Shown here: positions 1 through 8,019 of the stretch, one piece after another
Layout: each line of letters begins with the position of its first letter
Numbering within the stretch: the first letter of the stretch is position 1
DNA from: Synechococcales cyanobacterium GL140_1_metabinner_5_sub
GTDB taxonomy: Bacteria > Cyanobacteriota > Cyanobacteriia > Cyanobacteriales > Chamaesiphonaceae
Assembly: GCA_025359065.1 (NCBI GenBank)
Contig: JANYHM010000064.1
Coordinates: 1 to 64,000 of the forward strand
DNA length: 64,000 nt
Direction: 5' to 3'
Translations under genes and position numbers: made by a program
The notes under the pieces: generated by a model
Seen by the model: the letters and a program-made list of their open reading frames with translations, nothing else
Databases searched by the model: none
Told to the model about the DNA's origin: nothing

Positions 1-81
1 TAATTGCTGTTGTGTTAACATGACTTCAGATTTGTAAGTATCAATGATTTTCTGTCTCAGATCTACTGAATATGCTTTCAC
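1..81 (-). CDS. IS630-family transposase, N-terminal fragment (runs off the left edge)
   Basis: The reverse strand reads 27 residues beginning VKAYSVDLRQKIIDTY, which matches the typical start of IS630-type transposases, where this stretch leads into the DNA-binding helix-turn-helix. The GTG start at 79-81 is preceded by AGGAG seven bases upstream, and an in-frame stop lies just beyond, so the start is well placed. The catalytic DDE part would lie outside the window, so I cannot say whether the element is complete. A solitary HTH protein is the alternative. Confidence 0.7.
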   Translation of the reverse strand, partial: MKAYSVDLRQKIIDTYKSEVMLTQQQL

Positions 82-177
82 TAAGTTTCTCCTCTAGTAA
101 ATAAGCATATTATACTTCATCCGATCCTGATTTGCTATATGGATGTGGGATAAGTTTAACATTGCGATCCTAGATTT

Positions 178-411
178 TTACCACTTCAAAGCGCTCTCAC
201 CCTCAGCTAGCCGCTTACTATCAGCCTCCAACCAAACCACGATCGATTCTGGCGTTAGCTCCTCGATCGCCACCCCCTGATCCACGGCAATCTTCGCCAA
301 CAGCCGTAGAGAAGAAATAGTAATTCTAGCTAAAAACTTCTCATGGGTAGATAACAGCGCTCGATCAATAGCAGCCGCTTCAGCAGTAGTAATATATTCT
401 TGAGCATCCAT
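178..411 (-). CDS. Small conserved-looking hypothetical protein (77 aa)
   Basis: Soluble, mostly helical 77-residue protein with no signal peptide or membrane segment. It starts MDAQEYITTAEAAAIDRAL and ends EGESALKW. No catalytic motif is visible and I do not assign a family. It sits 47 bases before the double-GAF gene's 3' end on the same strand and could share its transcript. Codon use resembles the neighbouring chromosomal genes, which supports a real gene. Confidence 0.55.
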   Translation of the reverse strand: MDAQEYITTAEAAAIDRALLSTHEKFLARITISSLRLLAKIAVDQGVAIEELTPESIVVWLEADSKRLAEGESALKW

Positions 412-457
412 AATGCAACCAATAAAACGCCATTGTCAATTTTAGACCATTAGAACC

Positions 458-1900
458 CTAAAGCGGACAGCTCTTGATCGATTTTAAAGTAGCCTGCAAT
501 AGCTTTGCTACCTGCTGCTGCTGCGGCTCCATCTCTTGCTGCATAGCCTGCCATCGATCGACATTTCCCTGTAAGCGCTTAGCAATAATATGCATCAAAC
601 GCTGCGTCTCCAAAGCACTTTTTTGAGTAGATTGTATTGTTTCTTGTTCCAACAGCCGAGTCAGACTACGCATCTCTCCCAACACCGAGGACAGCTCTTC
701 GGCAGATACCTGACTAGCAGCATTAGCTGTCAAAGCTGACCGAACATGGTTTGCTATCTCTGTCATCGTTTTTGTCGCTGTCTGCATCATAGATTGTTTC
801 TCTCGCATCCTGGCACTAGTTAACGACAGCCCCGCGTGCATCGCAATCTGCCGCACTCGCTCAATTTCTGCCGGTAGCCAATCACGATACTCAAAACAGT
901 GGTGAGCCACCAGCAAACCTAACAGTACGCCATTGTCTAACAAAATTGGAGCCACTAAGTTAGATTTGACCCCAATTTTATGGAGGGTTTCTACATAGCA
1001 ATCACTCATTCCCGCCGTATGAATATTACTGATCGCCCGCACCCGACCATTTTTATATTGCTCACCATAGCGATAATCAAAGCAAGGATCTACAATTACC
1101 CGTCCTAAAATAGGAGACAGCGCAGGCTGAGTAACTTCTACCGCAATTTTGCCCATCGAGTTAGCTTGTAAACTATACACCACTACTCGATCGCACTTTA
1201 GCAAGCGCTGTGTTTCACTCACCGCAATCTGTAAAGCTTCTAACCGGTTGCGACTGGCATAGAGCCTTTGGTTGATTTTGGGCATTAGCTCGCGCCATTC
1301 ATTTACCTGCTGTAATTCTTGGCGCAGATCGGCACATTCGATCGACTTCGCTAGATGTACCATGGCATAGCCTACTTGGGTGGCAATTTGAATGGCTAGA
1401 TCAATTTCGTTACTTTGCCATTCCCGAGGTGCTGTGCATTGATGCAGCACTAACAGACCATAAATTTCATTGTTTGTAGCAATAATTGGGACTACTAAAT
1501 TGGCCTGGACTCCGATCTTTTCTAGATTTTCGATGTAGCAAGGAGTCATCCCGGCTTGATAGATATTTGCAACTGCTCGCACCCGCCCCATCTGGTATTT
1601 ATCAATATATCTAGCCTCAAAACAGGGATCTACAATGACTGTGTTTAGGGTTTCGGGATAGCCTGCCGCCACCGACTCTGCCACAATCTTGCCGCGATCG
1701 GTGGCCTGCAGATTATAAATAACTGCTCGATCACAGTGGATTACTTCACGTACCAAGTTAACTGTGGTGTTCAGAATTTGGCTTTCTTGCTGGCAGGCAC
1801 GTAGCTTAGAAATAATATCTGTGAGCAGATTGGCTTGCTCAAAAGTATTTTGGACAATATCTGGGTAACTAATGATATCTCTAGATGTATCTCTGGACAT
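458..1900 (-). CDS. Tandem GAF protein with cyanobacteriochrome-like DPCF motifs
   Basis: A 480-residue protein with two GAF domains (about residues 44-185 and 224-362) and a C-terminal helical, probably coiled-coil tail. Both GAFs carry DPCF (91-94 and 271-274), the second-cysteine motif of DXCF cyanobacteriochromes, then GRVRA(V/I) and a cysteine at the canonical bilin position (Cys121, Cys301). The residue after that cysteine is Tyr rather than the usual His. The N(L)V(V/A)PI segment typical of PixJ-like GAFs follows. There is no transmembrane segment and no kinase, GGDEF or MCP output domain, so it would have to act through a partner or its tail. Bilin binding is inferred from motifs only. 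Confidence 0.75.
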   Translation of the reverse strand: MSRDTSRDIISYPDIVQNTFEQANLLTDIISKLRACQQESQILNTTVNLVREVIHCDRAVIYNLQATDRGKIVAESVAAGYPETLNTVIVDPCFEARYIDKYQMGRVRAVANIYQAGMTPCYIENLEKIGVQANLVVPIIATNNEIYGLLVLHQCTAPREWQSNEIDLAIQIATQVGYAMVHLAKSIECADLRQELQQVNEWRELMPKINQRLYASRNRLEALQIAVSETQRLLKCDRVVVYSLQANSMGKIAVEVTQPALSPILGRVIVDPCFDYRYGEQYKNGRVRAISNIHTAGMSDCYVETLHKIGVKSNLVAPILLDNGVLLGLLVAHHCFEYRDWLPAEIERVRQIAMHAGLSLTSARMREKQSMMQTATKTMTEIANHVRSALTANAASQVSAEELSSVLGEMRSLTRLLEQETIQSTQKSALETQRLMHIIAKRLQGNVDRWQAMQQEMEPQQQQVAKLLQATLKSIKSCPL

Positions 1901-1998
1901 AGTCCTGCCTTACAATCTTGGTGGATGATTTCGCTATTTTATCCTGCGAGCTAGACATTTGTAAGTAAGACCTTTGGCTGAGCTTTTTCAGCAGCAGC

Positions 1999-2032
1999 CC
2001 CGCGCTCTACCCGTTTCGGGTGAGCGTCGGGA
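1999..2032 (+). mobile_element. Solo IS200/IS605-type right-end hairpin, upstream copy
   Basis: A 34-base double-stem hairpin: CCCG and CGCTC pair with GAGCG and CGGG, enclosing an inner ACCCG/CGGGT stem with a TTT loop. It has the same architecture as the hairpin at the 3' end of the tnpB gene at 2897-2929, but the inner stem differs by paired changes. No tnpB reading frame precedes it, so it appears to be the orphan right end of a lost element, or part of a nested insertion. Confidence 0.6.
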
Positions 2033-2054
2033 AGAATGCGTGTGAGTAGAGGAG

Positions 2055-2096
2055 TGGTATCTGACTGTTTTGGCAAAGCCAACAGGTCAGATACCA
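2055..2096. repeat. 42-base near-perfect palindrome
   Basis: TGGTATCTGAC at 2055-2065 pairs with GTCAGATACCA at 2086-2096. The inner arms TGTTTTGGC and GCCAACA are also complementary, with two unpaired T, around an AAA loop. It lies between the orphan right-end hairpin and the tnpB remnant. It may be a subterminal hairpin of an IS200/IS605-type or MITE-like element, which is inference. Confidence 0.5.
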
Positions 2097-2116
2097 ACGA
2101 CGAGACGAACTAACCA

Positions 2117-2920
2117 TTGTTATTCAGGGGTATTCTGATTTTCAATATACTGATGATTTTGCATCGTCCGATTCCGGATGGATTTAAAATTAAGACTGCG
2201 GCTATTACGAAAAAGGCTGAGGGATATTACATCACGTTATCCTTGCAAGATGTATCTATACCAAAAATGACACACAATCTACCCACAATGGATAATACCA
2301 TGGGTGTAGATTTAGGACTTAAGTCATTTTTAGTAACAGATGATGGTGAAGAGGTTGCTATCCCTCAACATTATCGAAAAGCTCAAAAGCTTCTACAGCA
2401 GAAACAGCGGGACTTATCCAGAAAGAAGAAAGGCTCGAATCGTCGCAGAAAAGCGGTGAAGCGAGTTGCAAAGGCTCATAGCAAGGTTGCGAACCAGCGC
2501 AAAGATTTCCACTACAAGATAGCCAAAAAGCTGCTAGCAAAGGGGAAAAATATCGGGCATGAAAGCCTGAATATTAAGGGCATTGCCAAAACTAGAATGG
2601 CAAAGTCTACTTATGATGCTGGATGGGGGCAATTCCTGCTAATTCTCGCAGTCAAAGCTGAAAATGCTGGACTAACGACAATTCCAGTGAATCCAAACGG
2701 CACAACTCAAGATTGCTCTAATTGTGGGCAAAAGGTTCCGAAGACTCTTCAAGATAGGTGGCATTCTTGCCCTTACTGTAACTGTTCTCTCGACCGTGAT
2801 CATAATGCGGCCATCAACATCAAACACAGGGCGGTGGGTCATCTCGTCCTTAAAGCTCAGGTAATGCCCGATGCAATAGCAGGGTTCACTGAGAAGCCCG
2901 CGCTCTATGCGTTAGCATGA
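2117..2920 (+). pseudogene. tnpB: IS200/IS605-family TnpB, N-terminally truncated
   Basis: The 267-residue open frame is the C-terminal two thirds of TnpB, the RNA-guided RuvC-like nuclease of IS200/IS605 transposons (usually about 400 residues). The RuvC residues are present: Asp65 in GVDLG, Glu149 in GHESLNIKG and the DRDHNAA motif near 226-232. A zinc knuckle uses Cys200, Cys203, Cys218 and Cys221. The N-terminal region is missing. Just upstream another frame reads GYSDFQYTD, normally TnpB sequence ahead of the RPIPDGF motif, so a frameshift or deletion separates them. No tnpA is nearby. It is probably non-functional, though the nuclease core is intact. Confidence 0.85.
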
Positions 2921-2929
2921 GCGTCGGGA
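2897..2929 (+). mobile_element. IS200/IS605 right-end hairpin / probable omega-RNA scaffold
   Basis: This 33-base double-stem structure has outer CCCG/CGGG and CGCTC/GAGCG arms and an inner ATGC-GTTA-GCAT stem. It overlaps the last codons of tnpB, the usual place of the element right end and of the omega RNA that guides TnpB. The element end is probably within about ten bases downstream, where GTATGTCAC follows. Confidence 0.65.
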
Positions 2930-2990
2930 GTATGTCACATTAATAGATTTGCGGACTCTAAAAAAGCAGTGTCTAGACATTCGTGAGTGA

Positions 2991-4301
2991 TTAGGCCAAA
3001 TGAACCTGAAAATAACGTCGGTACAGCGTGCAGCTTGGCTCTACTAAGTTGCCAACTAGCTTAATCAGACCCATACCATCTAGGCGATAGAGCTGTGACC
3101 AGGCCAAGGCTACAGGTTTCTCACTGGTCACAACAGCGCGCAAAGCTTCCACCAAATCGGGGTGTGCTTGGAGGTTGGCCAAATAATGACGGAGATGATT
3201 ACCATAAATGCCGTTGTAGGTATGAGCAGTCTCTAACAGCTCTGGCAATCCTAGTTGCTGCTGTCCCAGATTGTACAGCGCTATCTGAGTAAGATAGGGA
3301 TGACCGCCAACTAATTCTAGAATTTGATCGATCTCGGGGTTTTCCCAGCCGTGGAGTTCAGCTAGATACAAAGCTTGGGTGCGATCGAATCCCGGCAACT
3401 GCACCGGCAAACCCACGTTAAAAGGCGACTGGTTTAGATCTAAGGAAATATATACCTCGGTGGTATGGGCGACCACCAGACGCAGCCTTTGCCAACTTTC
3501 GGTAAAATTGGCTTCTTCGTGCCACTCCCGCAGCAATGACAAAAAATCTTCGGCCACATCAGGGTATGCAAAGATTGCATCAATATCGTCGATCGCCAAC
3601 AGCAACCCCCCACAGTCTGTCGCCAAGCTCTCTAAAATTCCATCTTGCAAAAAGCCCGTGCAGCTTACCTTGCTGCCGATCGCTTCATCCCAATAATCAT
3701 CTAGTGCCAACTCTAAACCAAGCTGCTTGGTAATATTGGCACAGAGCCAGCGCAGCAGCATATCAATATCCTGAAAAATCTTTCGATCGGCGCGGCGCAG
3801 ATTAATTCTGACGGTCTGATATTGATGAGTCTGCATTTTATCTAGCAGCCAGTTCACCAAAGAAGTCTTACCAGTCATCTGAGAAGACTTGATCCGCACT
3901 AAGGCACCAGGGTTGAGCAATTCTCGCTCACAATCACCTTCGATCGCTGGACGCAGCACATACAAAGGCGAATCAGCAGCCACAGCTCCAGTGGGAAATT
4001 TACCATGGGTAGCTACGGGAGTTTTCTGGCGCTGCAAAGCTTGCTTAAAATTTTGCTTGCCAACTTTTTCTTGCAAGGCCACCGATAGTTTTTGCCACAG
4101 GGCACTGCCCACATCTTTATGAATGTAATCAGCCGAAAGATTCATTTCTAGGGCGATCGACTCATAGGTTCGTCCCTGCCAAGACCCGTGCAGCACCGCC
4201 ACCTCTCGATCAGTGAGGTGCTTGCCGCTGCTTTGCCACACCACTCGATCGGCGATGGCTTTTACCTGTTCCCAACTCAATTCCGCATCCATTGGTGGCA
4301 T
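2991..4301 (-). CDS. AAA-like ATPase with N-terminal HTH (AAA_35 type)
   Basis: A 436-residue protein. Residues about 5-100 look like the LuxR-type HTH domain found on cyanobacterial vWA-MoxR-associated proteins (LTDREVAVL, YESIALEMNLSADYIHKDVG). The rest is an AAA-like domain with a degenerate P-loop (SSQMTGKTSL) and a Walker B at GLLLAIDDIDAIF. It ends soon after the winged-helix-like LYRLDGMGLIKLVGNLVEP segment. Cyanobacterial relatives often carry WD40, TIR or caspase effectors, and none is present here. It is probably a regulatory or signal-transduction ATPase with an unknown partner. Confidence 0.75.
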   Translation of the reverse strand: MPPMDAELSWEQVKAIADRVVWQSSGKHLTDREVAVLHGSWQGRTYESIALEMNLSADYIHKDVGSALWQKLSVALQEKVGKQNFKQALQRQKTPVATHGKFPTGAVAADSPLYVLRPAIEGDCERELLNPGALVRIKSSQMTGKTSLVNWLLDKMQTHQYQTVRINLRRADRKIFQDIDMLLRWLCANITKQLGLELALDDYWDEAIGSKVSCTGFLQDGILESLATDCGGLLLAIDDIDAIFAYPDVAEDFLSLLREWHEEANFTESWQRLRLVVAHTTEVYISLDLNQSPFNVGLPVQLPGFDRTQALYLAELHGWENPEIDQILELVGGHPYLTQIALYNLGQQQLGLPELLETAHTYNGIYGNHLRHYLANLQAHPDLVEALRAVVTSEKPVALAWSQLYRLDGMGLIKLVGNLVEPSCTLYRRYFQVHLA

Positions 4302-4449
4302 GTGCCTAATGTTTTTCTAAGCTTACCCGACTTTTCCCGACATCCTACTAGTTTACAAATAGATCTCCAGCTCGATTTCCCGATTTAATCCCCTCGCCAG
4401 CTTCTGGGGCGTTGCTTATTGTAGAAGTATCATTCAGCTCCTCAAACTT

Positions 4450-5142
4450 ATGACACTTCAACAGCCCGGTACTTTAATTCACTTACTCAAAAACCGCCAA
4501 CACTTTCTTGAAGAAATTCATCACAATGAGCGGCTCAACAGCAAAATTATTTCTCTATTACTTATTAGCTTTGGCGGTTTCTTTGTCTACGGTGGAATTA
4601 TCGGTGCGAGTAATGCCCAAATGCCTTTACAGATTATTTCTTCAGCAATTAAGTTACCGGCTTTATATTTGATCACGCTGTTAATCTGCGTTCCCACCCT
4701 ATATATTTTCAATGCTTTCTTTGGCTCACAGCGGACTATGAAGCAGCACTGGGCTTATTTACTGACAGCGATTACAGTGATTTCTGTCCTGCTCTGTGGC
4801 TTTGCGCCCGTAAGCCTTTTCTTTTTACTAGCAGTCAATAACAAAATGTTTTTTCTACTGCTAAATGTAGCAATTTTTAGCCTCACAGGACTGCTTGGAG
4901 TATCTTTTCTTTATCAAATGATGAAGCCGATCGACAGTGAAGACGAATCATCCAATGTACATCTGCGCACCAATATCTTGCGCTTTTGGTTAGCTCTCTA
5001 CGGCTTTGTCGGGACTCAGCTCGGTTGGACAATGCGGCCTTTCTTCGCCACAGGCAAAGAGTTCTCTTGGCTCAGACCTCGAGAAGAAGCTGGCAGTTTT
5101 ATCATTAGCGTATGGGATTCTTTAAATCATGTCCTTCGTTAA
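4450..5142 (+). CDS. Polytopic membrane protein of unknown function
   Basis: A 230-residue protein with a soluble N-terminus of about 30 residues, then about five hydrophobic segments (near 33-52, 68-90, 104-128, 131-156 and 178-196). I recognise no enzyme motif. The C-terminus FIISVWDSLNHVLR overlaps the next gene by 14 bases, so the two are translationally coupled and probably work together. Confidence 0.65.
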   Translation: MTLQQPGTLIHLLKNRQHFLEEIHHNERLNSKIISLLLISFGGFFVYGGIIGASNAQMPLQIISSAIKLPALYLITLLICVPTLYIFNAFFGSQRTMKQHWAYLLTAITVISVLLCGFAPVSLFFLLAVNNKMFFLLLNVAIFSLTGLLGVSFLYQMMKPIDSEDESSNVHLRTNILRFWLALYGFVGTQLGWTMRPFFATGKEFSWLRPREEAGSFIISVWDSLNHVLR

Positions 5143-5884
5143 TTCTTTCCAATCTTTAGTTTTGATGCAGCGTTATTCAGCTAAAACTATGACTACTTCA
5201 AATATTTTGCAGTTACTGATTCCGCTGCGTGAAATAGAGCATTTAACAGAATTGGAAGTGGGGGAAGTATTTGTATCGAGGACTTATCGAACTTCGGCTT
5301 TAAAGCGACCAATGCCGCTGTTAAACTTCTGCGCCAAGCAGCTACTGGCGGTGGGCTTGGTGTGGATGGTGGGCATGATTCCGATTGGTCGCTGGATGGA
5401 AGGTAATTATGGGCCGATCGATGAAAATTCGCAGGTTTTTGTTGCAATTAATAGCTCGATCGATCTCACCGTTATTACTGGCTGGAATTTATACATGTGG
5501 CGGCGGCAGAAACGGATTAAAACTCTGCTACGCTTGCTGGATGAAGTGGATCAGTTTAATCGGATCATTCAATCAGTGAATGTGGTAAAAGAACTATCGG
5601 TAGCTAAAGGAGATATGGATAGCCCCGATAGTGAGGTAATGCGGGTTTTGCAACTTACTCGTCAAAGTTTATTAGCGGGTTTACAGGTCGATCGGCTACT
5701 GCGGGCATATCAAGATAGCCATCCTATTCAGCGCAGCTTTGTACAAGAAATTGAAACCAATTTAGCCGACTTGCAAGAGCTGCGCACTCATCGAGAGTTA
5801 GATGACTATGGCCAGCTACTCCATCAGGCTTGTCAGATAGGTACTAGTGTTTATCAAGAGCTGCAATCATTGAGTAAGTTTTAA
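5129..5884 (+). CDS. Membrane-associated hypothetical protein, coupled to the upstream gene
   Basis: A protein of up to 251 residues with two hydrophobic segments (about 70-86 and 108-124) followed by a charged, helical C-terminal half that may form coiled coil. Neither the ATG at 5129 nor the one at 5189 has a clear ribosome site, so the exact start is uncertain. The overlap with the preceding gene favours 5129. Function unknown. Confidence 0.6.
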   Translation: MSFVNSFQSLVLMQRYSAKTMTTSNILQLLIPLREIEHLTELEVGEVFVSRTYRTSALKRPMPLLNFCAKQLLAVGLVWMVGMIPIGRWMEGNYGPIDENSQVFVAINSSIDLTVITGWNLYMWRRQKRIKTLLRLLDEVDQFNRIIQSVNVVKELSVAKGDMDSPDSEVMRVLQLTRQSLLAGLQVDRLLRAYQDSHPIQRSFVQEIETNLADLQELRTHRELDDYGQLLHQACQIGTSVYQELQSLSKF

Positions 5885-5968
5885 TCATGATAGCTTAAAC
5901 TAATGAGAGGCAGGTTCACCAATGGAATCCGCCTAAGAAGAATTTCTATATTAATAGGAAGTAAACAA

Positions 5969-6613
5969 GTGAATGATTTTATCTTGGGTAGGCGGCAACT
6001 CCTGTATTTAGGACTAGGTATGGTCGGAACTGGATTAACAACCGCATGTGGAGTTGCCTCTAATAAAGATCAAGGAGGGGCAACGAAAGCCGATCAAGCC
6101 TCTAGTGCGAATGCCATATCTCAAAAAGGTTCTACCAATAAGGGTGAATTTAAGTCGCCCTTGGTACAAACGAAAAAATCTGCTGGCGCAGAATTACAAG
6201 AATTTCAAGGGATCCAAGAATGGTTGAATTCTACCCCACTTACCAAAGCAGATCTTCAGGGTAGTGTAGTTCTGCTCCAATTTTGGACATTGGGCTGCAT
6301 TAACTGTCAGCGCACCTTACCCTACGTCACCAGTTGGCATCAACAATTTGTAGCGCAGGGACTAAAAGTAATTGGCGTACATACCCCAGAGTTTGCTTTT
6401 GAGCGCAAAGTGAGCAATATCCAAACCGCGATGAAGCGTCATGGCATCAATTATCCGGTGGCTGTAGACAATGACTTTAAAACTTGGCAAGCTTATAAAA
6501 ATGAATATTGGCCACATTTATTTTTAGCCGATCGTCAAGGTGTGATTCAATACGATCATATTGGTGAGGGTGCTTATTCGGAGACTGCCCAAATGATTCA
6601 GAAACTGCTTTAA
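5969..6613 (+). CDS. Exported thioredoxin-like (redoxin) protein with CINC active site
   Basis: A thioredoxin-fold protein of about 214 residues. The GTG at 5969 follows AGGAA by eight bases and begins VNDFILGRRQLLYLG, a twin-arginine-like signal ending at a cysteine in TTACG, so it is probably an exported lipoprotein. The redoxin domain has WTLGCINCQRTLPY as its CxxC and resembles the periplasmic redoxin domains of DipZ-like proteins. It heads a three-gene operon with a cytochrome b and a molybdopterin enzyme, suggesting thiol or sulfoxide redox chemistry outside the membrane. Confidence 0.8.
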   Translation: MNDFILGRRQLLYLGLGMVGTGLTTACGVASNKDQGGATKADQASSANAISQKGSTNKGEFKSPLVQTKKSAGAELQEFQGIQEWLNSTPLTKADLQGSVVLLQFWTLGCINCQRTLPYVTSWHQQFVAQGLKVIGVHTPEFAFERKVSNIQTAMKRHGINYPVAVDNDFKTWQAYKNEYWPHLFLADRQGVIQYDHIGEGAYSETAQMIQKLL

Positions 6614-6651
6614 TCATGACTAAGTTTCCAAATATATTCATTTAAAATGCT

Positions 6652-7245
6652 ATGGCTACACCAAAAAAATCTCCACCAATTAACCATCAAAAGTTAATAG
6701 TAAAATTGTTCCACGGTACTATTATTGTTAGCCTGATCTTAATGATCGGCAGCGGCTTACAAATTTACAATGCCACACCAGTATTTGGTGGCAAAGACGG
6801 CTGGCATTTTCCGAAATTTTTAACTCTCGGTCATTGGTTAGCTGGTGGTCGTGATTGGCATTTTGCCATGATGTGGTTGTATTCATTTAATTTGTTGGTC
6901 TACGGTATCTACATTCTTTTAACTAAGCGTTGGAAAAAGCGATTTGTTTCTGGTAGCGATGTGCAGGTACTAAAAACTGGTCAAAACCCCAAACGTAAAG
7001 CCTATGCTTGGCATCGCCTGATTTATACGGGCATTATTCCAATTTTGATCTTGTCGATCGCAAGTGGGTTGGCCATGTATAAGCCTGTGCAACTTGCTTG
7101 GTTAGCTGGCCTATTTGGTAATTGGCAAACCCTGCGCACTATTCACTTCATTACAGTGCCGATTTCACTGCTATTTATGACTGCTCATGTGTTGATGAAC
7201 TTAAAAGTTGGTGGGATAAAAATTGTAAGATCGATGTTTGTATAA
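6652..7245 (+). CDS. Cytochrome b561-like membrane subunit (cytochrome b/b6 domain)
   Basis: A 197-residue integral membrane protein with four hydrophobic segments carrying histidines suited to heme ligation (KLFHGTI, LGHWL, YAWHRL, IHFIT and TAHVLM). This matches the cytochrome b type that anchors molybdoenzymes such as thiosulfate or formate reductase. It would pass quinol electrons to the adjacent exported oxidoreductase, as MsrQ does for MsrP, although it does not look like MsrQ itself. It lies 38 bases after the redoxin gene and 25 before the molybdoenzyme gene. Confidence 0.78.
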   Translation: MATPKKSPPINHQKLIVKLFHGTIIVSLILMIGSGLQIYNATPVFGGKDGWHFPKFLTLGHWLAGGRDWHFAMMWLYSFNLLVYGIYILLTKRWKKRFVSGSDVQVLKTGQNPKRKAYAWHRLIYTGIIPILILSIASGLAMYKPVQLAWLAGLFGNWQTLRTIHFITVPISLLFMTAHVLMNLKVGGIKIVRSMFV

Positions 7246-7270
7246 ATAATTTTGAATCTTAGAGGTTGCT

Positions 7271-7978
7271 ATGAATCCTAACTTGATGAGTCGGCGACAG
7301 TTGCTACAGTTATCTGGGCTGTCGGGGATTGGTTTATTGCTCAATGGCTGTCGTTCTGCCGATTTCGCCGAGGGAGTTGGAAACGCGATCGATCCGCTCA
7401 ATCAACGAGTAGAAGAGATGTTGCTCAGACCCCAAGCCCTGGCAATAGAATATCCAATTAGTTCGATCGAACCTCAAGCACTGATCGTTAATCCTAAAAA
7501 AACTTCTCCTATAATTAATCCTGATACCTTTAAATTAATTATTGATGGGGTGGTGAATCAACCCATGCAGTTGAGCATGAGTGACTTGCAAAAAATACCT
7601 TTGCAATCGATGGTAATTCGGCATGTTTGTGTAGAAGGATGGGCAGCGATCGTGCAGTGGGGCGGGGTGCGACTGCGAGATTTAATTGCTTTGGCACAGC
7701 CTCAAGTTTCAGCCCGCTATGTGTATTTCACCTCTGGGGACGGCTATTATGAAAGTTGGGATATGCCTTCGGCACTACATCCTCAAACTTTGTTGGCCTA
7801 TCAAATGAATGGTCAGCCATTACCGGTAGATAATGGCGCACCGCTGAGGTTAGCGGCTCCCATTAAGCTGGGTTATAAACAAAGCAAATGGGTAACTAGG
7901 GTGACTATCATGAATCAGTTGCCCAGCAAAAAAGGCTATTGGGAAGATCAAGGCTATGAGTGGTTTGCAGGGCTATAG
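7271..7978 (+). CDS. Tat-exported molybdopterin oxidoreductase (sulfite oxidase / MsrP family)
   Basis: A 235-residue protein with a Tat signal (SRRQLLQLSG, then a hydrophobic stretch ending LLNGC) and a sulfite-oxidase-fold molybdopterin domain. HVCVEGW supplies the conserved molybdenum-ligand cysteine. Family motifs such as GVRLRDLI and the GYKQSKWV region follow. Relatives are MsrP/YedY-like, which reduce protein methionine sulfoxide. GAGG upstream of the ATG gives a good start. Together with the redoxin and cytochrome b it forms an extracytoplasmic redox operon whose substrate is not determined. Confidence 0.82.
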   Translation: MNPNLMSRRQLLQLSGLSGIGLLLNGCRSADFAEGVGNAIDPLNQRVEEMLLRPQALAIEYPISSIEPQALIVNPKKTSPIINPDTFKLIIDGVVNQPMQLSMSDLQKIPLQSMVIRHVCVEGWAAIVQWGGVRLRDLIALAQPQVSARYVYFTSGDGYYESWDMPSALHPQTLLAYQMNGQPLPVDNGAPLRLAAPIKLGYKQSKWVTRVTIMNQLPSKKGYWEDQGYEWFAGL

Positions 7979-8019
7979 TTTATTCCCATAATTTGGACAG
8001 CTAAAACCCATGTTCAAAG

